Assembly (NCBI GenBank): GCA_000499405.2
Contig: HG738139.1
Span: forward strand, 8,828,616-8,892,615
Source: Onchocerca volvulus
Lineage: Eukaryota; Nematoda; Chromadorea; Rhabditida; Onchocercidae
Direction of reading: 5' to 3'
DNA length: 64,000 nucleotides
Shown: piece by piece, positions 35,903 through 49,707 of the stretch
How the letters are laid out: the number at the start of each line of letters is the position of its first letter
Position numbering within the stretch: the first letter of the stretch is position 1
Notes under the pieces: model-generated
What the model was told of the DNA's origin: nothing
What the model saw: only the letters and a program-made list of their open reading frames with translations
Databases searched by the model: none
Made by a program: the position numbers and the translations under genes

Positions 35903-36956
35903 AAGATAAAACTATTACTGTCTGAATTTTATGATATTTACAGAATACAACGTTACCAGGAATTAACCGCACAGCAACGCAGTAATCTGTGTAATGTGGC
36001 CGTAGTTTGACTTATTGTCTATTTTAGTGATAATCCTAGTAAGGCTTACTGGTCAGAAGGGTTCAATTAAAGGGCTCGTCTTTTAATAATTCCAGTTCGC
36101 TGCATGTGATTTCACATACTATTCACTCGCACTATTTGCCGACTAGACAATGAAAATTTTAGAATAGTCAGCTTGAAGATGAGAAATTCGCGAGAACGCT
36201 TTTCCGTTCCTTCCCCTTCCATATCTTTCGCAGAAATCGAAGAGAGAGGAATAAGAGCAACTGATGATGATTCTATTGAATGACATCAAACACAATTTGA
36301 CACAATTTGACGCATTTAAAAAGTGAGAAACTAGGTAGATGAACACTTTAAATTTGGGTCAGAAAGTCGCTCGCACTGTTGTGGACAATGTTGCGATTTG
36401 AACATTAATAAATTCAACCCATCGACTTCAGAAGTTCTATAATTAAGATTCTTCCAACATTTCAACGTGTAATGTGAATTAATTAATAGCTGTTCAAGTT
36501 TCAGTGATAGATAAAAAGTTACTTCAATATTATCTTTTTGCAACGACAATGTCTCGTCTTGCGTTGAATGAATCACCCCGTCCATAGCTGTCTGAGCCTC
36601 TCGAATATTCATTATACTCCTTTTTGGACTCGCCGGTTCTTCTTTTTTGTTGCGATTGTAGTAAAATTGAACATGATAAAAAGGGGGTGTGAGATGCTTG
36701 AGGGGCTAACAGAAAGGTCAGGCTGTTTGAGAAGATGGGATGATGTGGGGATTAGATTTGAGTCCGAACAGAATCCCAAAATACTTTTATGCTTGGCATG
36801 ACTACAGTATCCATGAAGTGAGGGACTTATTGTACGTTAAGCTGACGAGTTTTCGAATGATGAATGAAGGGACGACGTTGAAAATGTGTTACAGTTTAAG
36901 TGTAATAATTGTATTGATAAGATTGGACAATTTTCGTTTAAAGAATTACTTTTAGA
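35903..36956. promoter_or_regulatory. divergent intergenic region, likely shared promoter
   Basis: About 1.05 kb between the start of the minus-strand MSP/VAP-like gene and the plus-strand SPOUT1-like gene copy 2. Its size and divergent layout suggest a shared promoter. No specific element is recognised. A 'TTTTAG' acceptor precedes the SPOUT1-like ATG by one base. Confidence 0.45.
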
Positions 36957-38239
36957 ATGTCAGAAGAAATAACCAACGATAACAGTAAGAAACGATTGAA
37001 GAAGAAACGAAGTGGAGACGGAAGTGTGTTCAAGAAAAGAAAGGAATTATCATGGCGAAAGAGTAAGTTACAGTTATCTTACTGAAAGGACCAGTCTTCC
37101 AAAAAGCAATTTCTAATGAAAAATGGTGAATGACAGATACTTCGATATGCATTAGATTATGTAACAGCTAAAAACACATCAAGTTATTGTGCGTCGAAAC
37201 GTGGTCGATAAAAAAAAATTGTCTGTATAATGCAACATCATCATTGTCAATTTGAAGAGAATTTTTAAAGAAAAGAATATCACTGTATGCATGAAAAATA
37301 ATCTTTCACTTTTCTTTCTGCTTGTCAACATTTATTTGATGGTTTGAAAGATCTTCAATTAAATATCAGGAAAAGCTTCAATGAAGCAATTTCGTGAAGA
37401 TAAGTTATTGGAACAAATGATTCGAAAGCCCGAAGTTAATGGTACTTCAACAACAGACACGAACAGTAATATTTTAAATGAAACAAGGAATCATGGTTAG
37501 TCTAACATTAATCTAAAAGAATATTCCTGAAACATTTTACGGTATTGTGTATTGAACTTTTTCTTAGTATTTTCAATACTGCATCCTTCTTCTGAATGTT
37601 ATCAATTATATTTATGTCAGTACTAATAAAGGTCACGTGTAAAGGAACAAGTAAAGGAAGATTTCTGAAGCATATTGACGTTTATTCAGTTTCATTCATC
37701 CAGTGTTTTTTGTTTCACTCATCCAATGCTAAATTCAATTTAAAATACAGAAAATCTTGTTTTGACGGTAAGCTGTTAATAATTTCTTATTCAACTCCTA
37801 AACAATATTTGCTAATTTGATTATGAATGAACAGTTAAGTTAAGAGCAATCCTGCTTATTTAAAGTTTTATTTACTACTTGAAACAACATCATGATAGGA
37901 ATGATTTTAACTGCTTTAGTCGTTTCAGGGAAATTTGTGATGTTGAGCATAGCACTTCCCGGATCAATATTGAATAACGCACAAAGTCCAGAATTAAGAA
38001 CTTATCTTGCTGGACAGGTAAATATTTATTAGTTGATAAATGAAGTACTGTCAGCTATCATTGGTTATTGAGTTGCAGTTATTGTGATTGCGGTGATATC
38101 ATTTTGGTAAATTAATTTTGACTCATTAATATTTGTATTTCTTCATTTTATGCTAACTCATATGTTTAGTACTATATATTCTAATGTTTAATGAATTCAT
38201 AAACTAAGAATCATTGCAATATATAAAATTAAGCTGAAG

Positions 38240-38275
<36 letters not shown>

Positions 38276-40221
38276 TACCGATTTATTCATACTGCTTGGA
38301 AAATATGAAGAAGATAGTGTGATCACTTTGAATGTACTTAATTAATGCAAATTCTAGATAGCGCGTTCTGCTGCGGTGTTTTGCGTTGATGAAATTATTA
38401 TTTATGATGAAACGGCTCGAATGAAACCACAGTAGGTTTATTTTCCCCTTCCCATATTATGGTTCATAAAATTATTTCAAAATCGATTTGTAAAGGATTT
38501 TTATGTTCGAATTTCTTCTCACTTTTAATCAATTTTTTTAGACAACGCGAAAATTACTGCAGCGGACAATGGTATCCAGATTTGCCTGTTCACAATGGAA
38601 ATGTGGAATGTAATTTTCATCTGGCTAGAATCCTGGAATTTATGGAGTGCCCGCAATATTTACGGAAAACTTTATTTCCTCTTCAAAAGACATTAAAATA
38701 TGCTGGTAAATGCTTTTTAAATGCTATTTGCAGAACTGAAACTTTTCTTTCCTCAGCTGATTACTATTAAGCAAATGTTTATCATATTTAGGTATTTTGA
38801 ATCCACTAGATTGTCCTCATCATCTGCGCGCATCAGATTTAAGTATTCCCTACAGAGAAGGTATTGTGCTGGATAAGCCGGTGAAAACAGGTCATGGACC
38901 TGTGTGTAATATCGGTCTGTACAAGGTATGCTGATTTTCTGGTATTAAGCGATTTTCGAATAATGAAAGACTCTTTCTCCACAAATTGATGGTTATCATC
39001 CCCGAAGAAGAGGAAGATAATATCAATTTTGTCTTAGAAATATATTAGTGATATATACTTTCTTTTTATCTTTGATTTTCAAGTTTACATATTGCTTTAC
39101 CACGAAAATAATAATAAATAACATTTTTAATTTAGGAAATTCGAATTAATGAGGAAGTTGCGCTTGAACCTGGAACTCGTGTTACTGTGAAAGTATTGGA
39201 TATTTACTCGGGTATTCGTGTTTCTTCACGCTTTTATGCACCTCCAACTTGTTGAGGAGGTCGTCATTTCAAAATAATTACGAAATGAGATGAGGATAAA
39301 TGAAGTAATTAGTGGAATAATTATGCCTAGTTTTTCATCCTTGCAGTTTCAACATTCTCTTAAGGACAGCTGTATTTATTCATTTCACACAAAAGAATAT
39401 ATCTGGAATTCAGAAGGGTGTATTTGAATTTAGTTTTCAAACAACTTAAAGATAGTAAGAAAGGAAAATGCCAAGAAATACTGAAATAACAATTAGTACT
39501 GAAAGATGGAAATTTATTAGCGAAAGCTAAAGGAATGTAGAAAAAAATTTCCTTCTTTGCAGAAAGAAAACGATATCATGGATGTTTGGTGAATTCTCAG
39601 CAAATAAAGCAAGAAGCTGGATTATACTGGGGTTATAAAGTACGTATTGCTCTAAGTCTTCACGATGCATTGAATGCTGAAGAATATGATATTATCATTG
39701 GAACATCAGAACGAGGGAAGCCAGTAAACAGATTTGAAATGCCGTTATCTGAAAAAAAGTAAGCTTTTTCTATTCAGGAGCATTTGTTTGATAATGTGAA
39801 ATATTGAACATCGAAGTTGGTCTAAAAACTTGTTTTGGTTTCGCAAGCAGGTTTTATTTCTAAGTAGTTTTTTGAGTGAAGAATTAAGAACAAGGCATTT
39901 TATTAATTTTTTTTAATATTGTGCTTCAAGATCTTAAACATTAAATGAATATCTTATCATAGCAATGCAAAATAATTTTTTTATGTGGGGGCATCTTAAT
40001 TTAAATAATTTTCCAGTCGAATTTTGATCGTGTTTGGTGGATTAGAAGGCTTAGAGGCAGCTGTAAAGGCGGATAAAAGTATCAATTGTTCAACTCCCGA
40101 CGAGTTATTTGAACATTATCTAAATGTTGTACCTGGACAAGGGAGTCGAATCATCCGAACGGAAGAAGCCATACCAATTACTTTGGCCACTTTAAGATCT
40201 ATGATTTATACTGATTTATAG
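36957..40221 (+). CDS. SPOUT-domain RNA methyltransferase (SPOUT1/CENP-32-like), copy 2
   Basis: Same gene as 21520-24788 with the same nine-exon structure. Exons 1-3 are shifted by +15437 and exons 4-9 by +15433. All motifs and splice sites are kept. The only protein difference seen is Glu instead of Lys in 'EEVAL-E-PGTRV' (codon 39166-39168). Glu matches the human family member ('LEPG'), so this copy probably has the ancestral residue. Confidence 0.92.
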
Positions 40222-40551
40222 AATTTTTCATTTTTGAAAAATGATTTGAAACAAAATGTTATTTTTGTTGTTGTTTTTCCTTTTCGATTCTTGTAAAAAA
40301 ATGATAAAGACTTAGATTATATTGATTGTTTTTTGTGAACTTGGAAGATTTGAAGCTTTTTGAAATATCTGGCAAAATTGAAATTGATTAATTTTCATTG
40401 GAATTTTTGTTGAATTTTTACTTTAAAAAAATTTTTTTAGAATATAGATGTAAATTAGTTGTTTCGAAATTTTGTTTGATTGAATTGTATCCTTAGATTT
40501 GGTAATAATTAGATTATAAATAGTATTACATGTTAAGAGTTTGTAAATTTG

Positions 40552-42106
40552 ATGTTGGCACGGCGATGGTTCATCATTAATGTTCGCAGGTTTCTTCAAC
40601 AAAAATGGACGAATTTTGAGGATTGTGCAGTAAGTTGATGGTTTTAATAAGTTTTTACAAGTTTTAATGTAATTTTATTAAGAGTTAGTAAAGTTGAAGT
40701 TCAATATAATTATACAATTAATAAAAGTTTGTTTTACATCATTGCCATTAAAGAGTAGCGCTGACCTCTCTACAAAATTCCATTAAAATAACTACAGTGA
40801 AGTTATTGAAGTTATTCATAATACAGGAGGATTTTTATTTGAATGGTGATTATTTTATCAAAGTTTGATTCACCGTTCATCCATTCTGAATTGCTTATGT
40901 ATTAATTAGTCAGTAAAAGTTAGTTTTAAACAAATTAAACCATGATATGGTTATACTATCTGTTGGATAGGTACATGCCTCTAGAAATACTTTTGCTTCT
41001 CGTACTATAAACAAATAACTGAAATGTTTACCCTTTTATTTGGTAATATTATGATTTTTGAATTTGTTTAAACCAAAATTTATTCAAAAACTCACTTAAA
41101 TGTACCGTTAATGTAAACAGAAATAAAGTTAATACCGCTAGCTAAATATACAGTTATTTTTCATTTGGTCAAGCTGTTTGAATAACATTCAAATTTTTTC
41201 TCACATTTTCTTATTCTCAAATTGAGAGTTTTATTTATTGCAGGATTATGCTACTACGAGTGTCAATGATAGTAAAAAAAGCTCTCCGAAATTTATTCCT
41301 CACTTTTATAAAGTGTCTAAATGGGTAACAATGAGTTTTGTTGCTGGCAGTGGTACCATCTATTTATATAATTTGTTTATTCCTGATTGGCGAGAATTAC
41401 AAGACGAAAAACATTATTATTCTGATTGGAAGGTAAAGTTATTTATTTAATGGAAATTTTAATTTCATAGGCTCGGTTGTCTGTTCTAGTTTTATACTAG
41501 TTTAATCCATTTTATACGAAGGTAGCAAAGAAATTTCCTGGAAATCTTTGTCAGCTTTATTTTCAAGATTGCGAAGATTGGAAATATCGATTTTCCAACA
41601 CTTTTAAACGTACTTCATCATTTCATCTCAATTATGCTTCCAAGTCTCTGTAGTATGTTATTTGTTTTTATTAAAGTTGATCAGCTATAACTTTTTTGGC
41701 CAATATGAGAAATCAGTGAAATTTTACTTGCCGCATTGTGTGGAGTGAACTTCAATTTATTTAAATTGAATTCAACTTGAACTTTGATTTTGAGCACAAT
41801 TTAGTGAAGATATAGGATGATATTGTAGAATTGTTTTCAGTTATTCAACATTAATTGGATAAATATCAATGTTAATTGGAATTGAGATAATATAGTTTTG
41901 CAGTTTTATAAGTTTAAATCGTTTTTGAAATTTAAAAAAAATCCGAAGGAAATATTCAAAATAAAAATATGATAAAGAAGATAAAAAAAATAAAGAAATA
42001 AAATAGAATAAAAGATATTTCTATAAAATCGAAACAACAGTTATTAGGCTTGGGTTTAAGATCTCTTTTTTTTTTTTTTTTTTTTTTTTGAGAATAATTT
42101 TTTGGT

Positions 42107-42141
<35 letters not shown>

Positions 42142-44443
42142 TTTTTTTTTTTGTGGTGGATAGTAGTATACTTTGTAAGGTAGAGAAAAAGAAAAAAAAA
42201 ATGAAAATTATTCCAGTTACGTGCATATTCTTCTCTACCGCTGAATGCACTTTCACGTTTTGCTGGTGGTCTGGCTAATGTTTATATTCCAGTATGGTTG
42301 CGACCGAAAATATTTAGTCAGTTTTTTTTTTTTTTTTCTTTCAAGTTGAAATGGATTTTATTTTTTTGTTTCTTAGTTAGTAATAAGTGCCACAGTTTGT
42401 CACTGGATAGACAAATAAAAAAATGTGATAAAAAAATTCTTTCACCATTCACTATTTAGTATTTAAACGATAAATCTAATGTTGTAGCTTATTCTTGTTC
42501 GAATCGTTATTGCAGGGATCTATTTTAATATACTCTTTAATCGGAATTTTGGAAAAAAATATGTTAAATAAGCTATATTAGCTAAGAGTGGAAAAACTAA
42601 AAAAAAAGTGTCGAAGGAGTGTTTAGAAGAAAAAATTTAACAAATATGCTTATTAAAAGATGAATCTATTAGTTTTTTTAGAAATTGATAAAAATAGTAA
42701 CAATTGGACTGCGAATCTCCCAATTTAAAACTATAAGACAGATATTAGATAGTATAAAAAGGACATGGAGTCATCTGTTTTAGCTGAAAAAGAACCACGG
42801 ATTATTTGAAGCGAAAGATTTTGTAATGTCAAAAAATTATGTAATATAGTTTTTTTTAGATATGTATATTCGAGCATATGATTGTCGAATGGATGAAGCT
42901 GAAGTGGAAGATTTGTTCGCTTATCCAACATTAGCAGCATTTTTCAATAGATCACTGAAATCAACAGTTAGACCTATTAGTGATGTTGATTTGGTTCGTT
43001 ATTCTTTTCATGTGTCATTTTTTGGGAAATTTTTGCACTATTGAAAAATCTATGGGAAGTAATATAAAGAGATTTTTTATAGCTTGTGAAAAATTGTAAT
43101 ATCTATCGTTTTAATCTTTTTATTTCTTTGCAGGTATCTCCAGCTGACGGAGTTGTCATTCATTATGGAAAAGTGAATGAGGGACGTATTGAGTTCGTGA
43201 AAGGCCATGATTATGATATTACCGACTTTTTAGGACCAGTGAATATGAAAAACAAAGAAGTAAATTTTTGTAGTAAATTAGTGATATTACTCTAATAGAC
43301 TGATTCTCATATGTAATTGAAGCTAATCTTTGTTCGTTTGTTCGCTCTCATATAATGTAAAATTGAGTAACTATAGAAAGGACATGAACTTTATCAAGTA
43401 ATTCTCTATCTTGCTCCTGGCAATTATCACGGATTTCATGCTCCTGCAAAATGGATGGCAAATGAGGAAATACATTTTCCCGGTAAGTTCATATTCTATT
43501 TTTAAAATTTTCGGTCTTAGGAAAAAAATCTCTACTGATTTTCATCTAGTTTTTTTATTCATTATTTCATACATAAATCATTCATCGCTACTTATAGGAT
43601 TATTATTGTCAGTACGACCAGCATTTTTACATCGCATGCCTCATTTGTTTTGTATCAATGAACGAGTCGTTTTGAAAGGTTCTTGGAAACATGGTTTTTT
43701 TGCAATGAGTGCTGTCGCAGCTACAAATGTTGGGGATGTTTCGATAGATGCAGTATGTTAACATTTTAATACAGCTACTGTTACTTTTTTTTATCTTGAA
43801 ATTGGTGAATTACAGTTTTTTTTTCTTTTTCGTTAAAATATTGAGATTTTTTTTCCAATCTTTTAATTTTGGGAATTATAAAAAATGCAGTTATATTCAT
43901 GATTCGGAGAGTATTCTATTATTATTATCCAATAATTTCATTAAGAATTGCTGTTTCATTTTATTTAATTTAGGATCCTTTACTTCATACAAATATCAAA
44001 CGTTTACGGAAGAAAGCGCCCAAAGCATCAATAACTACAGAATTAGAACATGCATACCGACCTGGTGATAAAGTTGGGGAATTTCGATTGGGATCAACGG
44101 TTGTTTTGGTAAATTTTTTCTATTCATTCTTTTCAATTTAGTTGCTTAGACAAATGAATATGGTATGGCAAGTTTTTTCTTTTTTTTTGTAAGCATTTCA
44201 TTAAGCAGTGTGATTCTAAACTCAGTCAAGGCTCAAGTTGTCTCTTTTAATCTATTTATTATTAGGTTGTGGATAGTTTTGCTATGTTTTTATGGAAAAT
44301 ATATTGACAAATTGTTCTCAAAATCGTGACAAGCATTTAACAGAATTTTTCAGATATTTGAAGCTCCTCCAACTCTACAGTTTGCGGTTCGTGCTGGTGA
44401 TAATCTACGCTATGGACAGAGTCTCATTATTAGTGGTTTTTGA
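40552..44443 (+). CDS. PISD: phosphatidylserine decarboxylase, mitochondrial, copy 2
   Basis: Same as 25119-29010, all exons shifted by +15433. The predicted protein appears identical, including the presequence, 'VSPADG', 'YHGFHAP' and the 'LGST' self-processing site. The intron before exon 3 holds the altered T-rich block 42066-42152, where copy 2 has lost most non-T bases. That block ends about 65 bp before the exon and leaves the acceptor 'ATTCCAG' untouched. Confidence 0.93.
42066..42152 (+). repeat. T-homogenised low-complexity block
   Basis: Corresponds to 26633-26719 in copy 1, at equal length. Most A, C and G bases inside the T-rich part of copy 1 read T here, while flanks match perfectly. 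Replacement without length change is typical of consensus error in homopolymers rather than natural slippage. Confidence 0.7.
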
Positions 44444-45614
44444 TGCTACGTATCAGCATACTTTGATGTCTGAAATGCTTATGTAGTATTTTGAAAAAGA
44501 GTGATGTCAATTGATAAGTATTCATTTCATTCAGTTTTATTTGCGAATATTGGCTAATTTTATAGTAATTTTTGGAAAATTTTTCCATTAAGTTTGTACC
44601 ATCCTTTGTTATTTTATGAAATATAAACATGTTCTAGATGTTCATATTTTTTAAATGCACGCTTTCCGATTCTGACGATTCATGCTGTGAAGAAGACTAA
44701 TACTGAACAAATTGCAGTCAATACAATTGTTATTTTAAGAGATGAATATGTCGAATGCTGAAATTGATTTTTCACATTTCATAGCAGTATTAATGTTTTG
44801 CATTTAGATGCCTTCTTTCTATTGAACAATTATGTTCCAAACTTATGCAACCACTGCTTATTTCATGATGCTAATAATTCTCATATTTATGCTCATATTA
44901 TGGTGAGATACTCAGGTCAATTTGTGATGAGTAGCACTGTCCTCATTATATATGTATAAACGAACATAATATTTGTGTTTCTAATATTCCAAAACTGAAA
45001 ACTGGACCTAGTTGAAGGAACCAGAACTCTAAGACCTTTATTCCGAATTAGTTAAAGTAATCTAGTGTCTTATATTAGGACTACAACATCAATACAATAA
45101 ACACACAAGTTTAGCAGAATGAAATGCTAAAAACGGATTATTTAGCCAGTAATAAATTTGTTAGCAAAGAAACATTCATAGTTTCAATACATGTTTATTA
45201 TTGTATAATGTATTGAAGAAGAAATATGGTATAAATTGTGTTGTTATCACTGATTCGGAAGTTGTATAAGCGTAGTGAACAGTAGTTATGTGACTTGCTA
45301 TTTTATGTAGTCAATTTATCGCTCTATTTGAATTGCACAAGTGAACTGCAGAATGTTAGGCTAGTCGAATCTGAGGTGATGTTAGCTATTTGCAACTTCT
45401 GAATTACTGCACTTTATCCATTTTGGTTGCAAGTGTCCTCGTCAATATACTGGTGATGGTGCATACAATTTGTTATTAAATTATAGAAATATTTTTTCTA
45501 GTTTCGAGTTTTAGCACCTATTTCTTATGCTTTGATGAATCAATTCGCGATAATTTTTCGTTGATGGAAAATTTACTAAATTACTATATTTTCGTTTTGA
45601 TTGACTATTTCAGA

Positions 45615-47855
45615 ATGGTTTTGGACATTGATCTATTTCGGGAAGAAAAAGGCGGGAATCCGGAACTTATACGAGATTCGCAACGAAAACGATATAAAGA
45701 CGTCAAACTTGTAGATGACGTTATTGATTATGATCAACGATGGAGAAAACGTAATATCTTTTCATTTCCTTTTTTAAACGTAGTTCATTTTTTTTTTGTT
45801 TAAATTAATTCAGCCTATAGATTGTAAAGCTGTTTTCAAATAACTAGAAAATTAATTGTAATATAAATTTTCTTAAAAATTCTTTTATATTTTCTAGATC
45901 GCTTCTCGGCGGACAATTTCAACCGGTTAATTAATTTATGCAGCAAAGTTATTGGAGAAAAAATGAAGGTATGTTGTGTTATTTCGTTTTATTTATTGTT
46001 CTGTGCTATTGTTATTATCAATGTGAACAATGAAGATTTTAGAACAAAGAACCAATTGATCTTGATAATGTTGTACCAATCGATTATTTGGAACGCTTAG
46101 AAGTACTGAATGTTGATGACATAAAGGTAGACAATTCTTCAATTTAGTTTCTATTTAAATTGCAGCAGTCGTTTTTATTATATACAATTGGTATTAATAT
46201 TATGACGGTTTAGTGATAATTTGTTCGATGGAATATGAAACAGATTTATAAATAATGGCATAACCAATTACGAACTTTCTTGTTTTATTTAAACAATTTT
46301 TCCACCATTTATTTTCATTTTTAGATCTTGACAATAGTGCAAATTAAAAAACTGAAGAGCATAATTGATGAGAAGCTTGTGGAAATAAAAGCAGAAATGG
46401 AAAAGCTTGAAGCAAATCGCCTTCAAAAACTTATTCAAATAGGCAACATTATACACCCCACGGTGCCCGTCAGTGATGATGAAGACAATAATAGAGTGGA
46501 GCGAATTTTTGGTGACATCAAGACCAAGAAGAAGTATTCACATGTGGGTTGATTAAAACTTAGCTGTGAGAGCAGTTCTTTAGTACTGATACTTATTACT
46601 CGGTTTTTTAAAACGATACTTAATTCGAATCATTTCCCAAGTTTCAGTTTACATGTTTTTGAAAAACACTGAAAGAGAGATGTTTTATACAGTTTATGCA
46701 TAAATTTCTTTCTCAGTGAATTCTTAGATAAATGAATTTCCATGGTATTGCATATTTTTGTTTATTTATTTCACATCATCGTTTTATTTCCCATATTTCA
46801 GATAGATCTCTGTGTGATGATTGATGGCTTTGATGGTGATCGTGGAACTTCTGTCGCTGGTGGCCGCGGTTATTTTTTAAAAGTTCGTTTAATTCATTCC
46901 TTTTAATTGATCTCAATCTTTTTTTAATTCTGTGGAAGATTGTGTAATCATATTGTTTTTGTTTAGGGTCCATTAGTATTTCTGGAACAAGCAATTATCA
47001 ATCTTGCTTTACAAATGTTACATTCCAAAGGTTTTATCGCGCTTTACACTCCATTCTTCATGCGTAAGGAAGTGATGCAGGAAGTGGCACAACTTAGTCA
47101 GTTCGATCAAGAATTATACAAGGTCTCCCTTTTAAAATAGTATCCTTGTTTCTCTTAGTTTCTGACAGAAATTCATTAGAAAAGTCGTGGATTTCTTTGT
47201 CTTTTTTCCACAGTTCATAACAAAAATTATTATAACAGGTTACTGGGAAAGGTTCTGAAGTTGTCGGAGACGAAACCAATGACGAGAAATATCTTATAGC
47301 CACATCCGAACAGCCAATTGCAGCTTATCATCGAAACGAGTGGATTGGTGAAGCTGATTTACCAATTAAATATGCTGGCATATCATCTTGTTTCCGCCAG
47401 GAGGTAATCATATTTTTGTTGATATTATTTAATAATTTATTAGGCAGGCAATGTAACTCTTCCTAGAACTTATAGGTTGGAAGTCATGGACGAGATACTC
47501 GTGGTATTTTTCGAGTACATCAGTTTGAAAAAGTTGAACAGTTTGTCTTATGTTCTCCACATGATAATGAAAGCTGGAAAATGTTTGATGAGGTAAATCT
47601 TGCCTTTTCTTTTACTACAGAAGAAATGAAAGTTACTAGCATTTGAATTGCAAATTGCTCAACTGAAAATAGTATAGTCATAGACACGTAATGATATTCA
47701 AAAATTGCTACAAATAGAGAAATATTGTAGTGTAAACGGCAAACGATCGAATGCTTTGGTTCATCGAGCATTTTCAAAAATAAATTTTTGTTATTGATAC
47801 AAATAAATCAGAGAACTGCTTAATTAATTACTCAAAATAAAAGAAAATATATATA

Positions 47856-47886
<31 letters not shown>

Positions 47887-49026
47887 TGATTGTCATAGAT
47901 TTCCTCATTTTGATTTGTCCAGTGAAAATTAGGACTGATAATTTTACTCGGCTTAAGTCATTGTAAAAAGATTCCTCAAATTTCTATGCAGAATGACAAA
48001 TGACGCAATTTTAAGGTAGAAAAAAAGTAGGCAATTTATGCATCTAAATCTTAGTGAGGAATTTCTGTTTTTTTTTTTTTTTTTTTTTTGCAATTTCTAA
48101 CATAAATTTTCCTGTGGTCGCAAAGGGAGAAACATTACATACTTGGGAAAAACTTCTTTGCATTTCGAAAAAAAATAAAAATGATTGAAAAATAAAGGCG
48201 AAAACTGAATGGAACAAAGATGGCGGCTTAAAAGCTGAAGATTAGATTTGATTAAGAAATCTTTTTATCAATTTTTGCATTATTTTTGCACAATACAGCA
48301 GTTATTGTATCGAGTTAACAGATGATTGATAACGCTGAGGATTTCTATAAAGCACTTGGTATACCGTTTCGAATTGTATGCATCGTTTCGGGAGAATTAA
48401 ATAATGCTGCCGCGAAGAAGCTTGATTTAGAAGCATGGTTTCCAGGCAGTGCTGCATACAGGTTCTTTTTATGTTTTTATTCATAAATTATATTGAAAAA
48501 CTTTATTTTATCCCATATGTTTTTTGAAAACTTGCCCTCAACATTGATTTTGAGCAGTAATTTTCCAGAGAATTAGTTTCTTGTTCAAACTGTACCGATT
48601 ATCAAGCTCGACGTTTGAAAGTTCGTTATGGGAAAACAAAGAAATTGGATGGTGAAGTATGTTTTTCCTTTAGTTGATTATTCTGTTCAGAATTTTATTC
48701 AGGAATTCAAAAGATTTCTCGAACTTTAACAACTTTTGAATAAATTTTTATGCTTTGATAGTTTTGATTAGTTCAAATCTTCTTCCATTGAAGTTTTTGA
48801 TTTACTTTGCGTAATTTATGTTATGCAGGTATCTTACGTACATATGTTGAACAGTACAATGTGTGCAACTACACGTGTATTATGTGCTCTGTTGGAAAAT
48901 TATCAAGAAGAGAATGGTATACGTGTACCGGAAATTCTAAGACAATTTATGCCACATTCCTACAAGGAACTAATACCATTCATTAAAGAAGCATCCATCG
49001 AAAATAATTTGAAAAAAACAAATTAA
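45615..49026 (+). CDS. seryl-tRNA synthetase, cytosolic, copy 2
   Basis: Same as 30182-33591. Exons up to the eighth are shifted by +15433 and exons 9-11 by +15435, because the TA/TAT and T tracts of intron 8 differ by two bases. Start context 'TTTCAG' plus one base, class II motifs and C-terminus are the same. No coding difference from copy 1 seen. Confidence 0.94.
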
Positions 49027-49707
49027 AATGCTATTGCTGCAAAAGTAAGCTTAAATTGGAAGTGATTTTTCGCTGAAATCTTTATTATTGCTTTCTAATT
49101 CTTAAGAAAATATAATTTTCCTATCAAGGTTCATGTTGCAAATGAATACTCCTCATTTTTTATAATTTTTAAAAACCTCTGAAAATGAATATGAGTTATT
49201 TTTTGTTATTTTTTTTTTGGTTATAATATTGCTTTTTTTTACACATCTGCTTTGATTTTACTAAATAAATATAAAGAATGTACAGCATCATTCTTTATTA
49301 ACTATACTGTATATCATTACCTCTAAAATGATAAACAGCACAAAACGGTTCTGATCTCTATTGATATTGCTGGATTGGGTTAACTAGAAACTCCAATATT
49401 CATCCAAAGTTCACATTGAAAGTAAAAATGCTTGAATTATCATCTATATGGAAATAAACATCGAAGGCTTCCCATGCATGCTATTGTTCTTCCATATTTT
49501 ATTAGAATGGATGAAGGGCAGGATAGTAACAATTTCGTAGTGTAAAGGAAGATACAATATGTTGGACAGCTAGCAATTTTTTTATTTACGTATTTTGTTC
49601 GTTGAAGAAATAATGCTTTTGTAGCTCACACCAAATCAATGAATTACATCGGTCAATGATTTTATTCTCTAAATTTTTGGATAATGTTCAAGACTAATCC
49701 TAACTAT

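Larger units (their letters stand above)
35883..49707. repeat. 13.8-kb segmental duplication, copy 2
   Basis: Direct copy of 20446-34272. I found one coding change (39166, G here versus A at 23733) and changes in simple tracts: the AT run near 38.24 kb, T-rich block 42066-42152, and TA/TAT run near 47.85 kb. Its left end crosses the start of the intact minus-strand gene, so this junction is probably the original one. Its right neighbour at 49708 has no counterpart after copy 1. Confidence 0.97.

Noticed and set aside
42056..42256. Minus-strand frame almost entirely lysine
   Set aside because: It exists only in copy 2, because the T-rich block has been homogenised; copy 1 lacks it.
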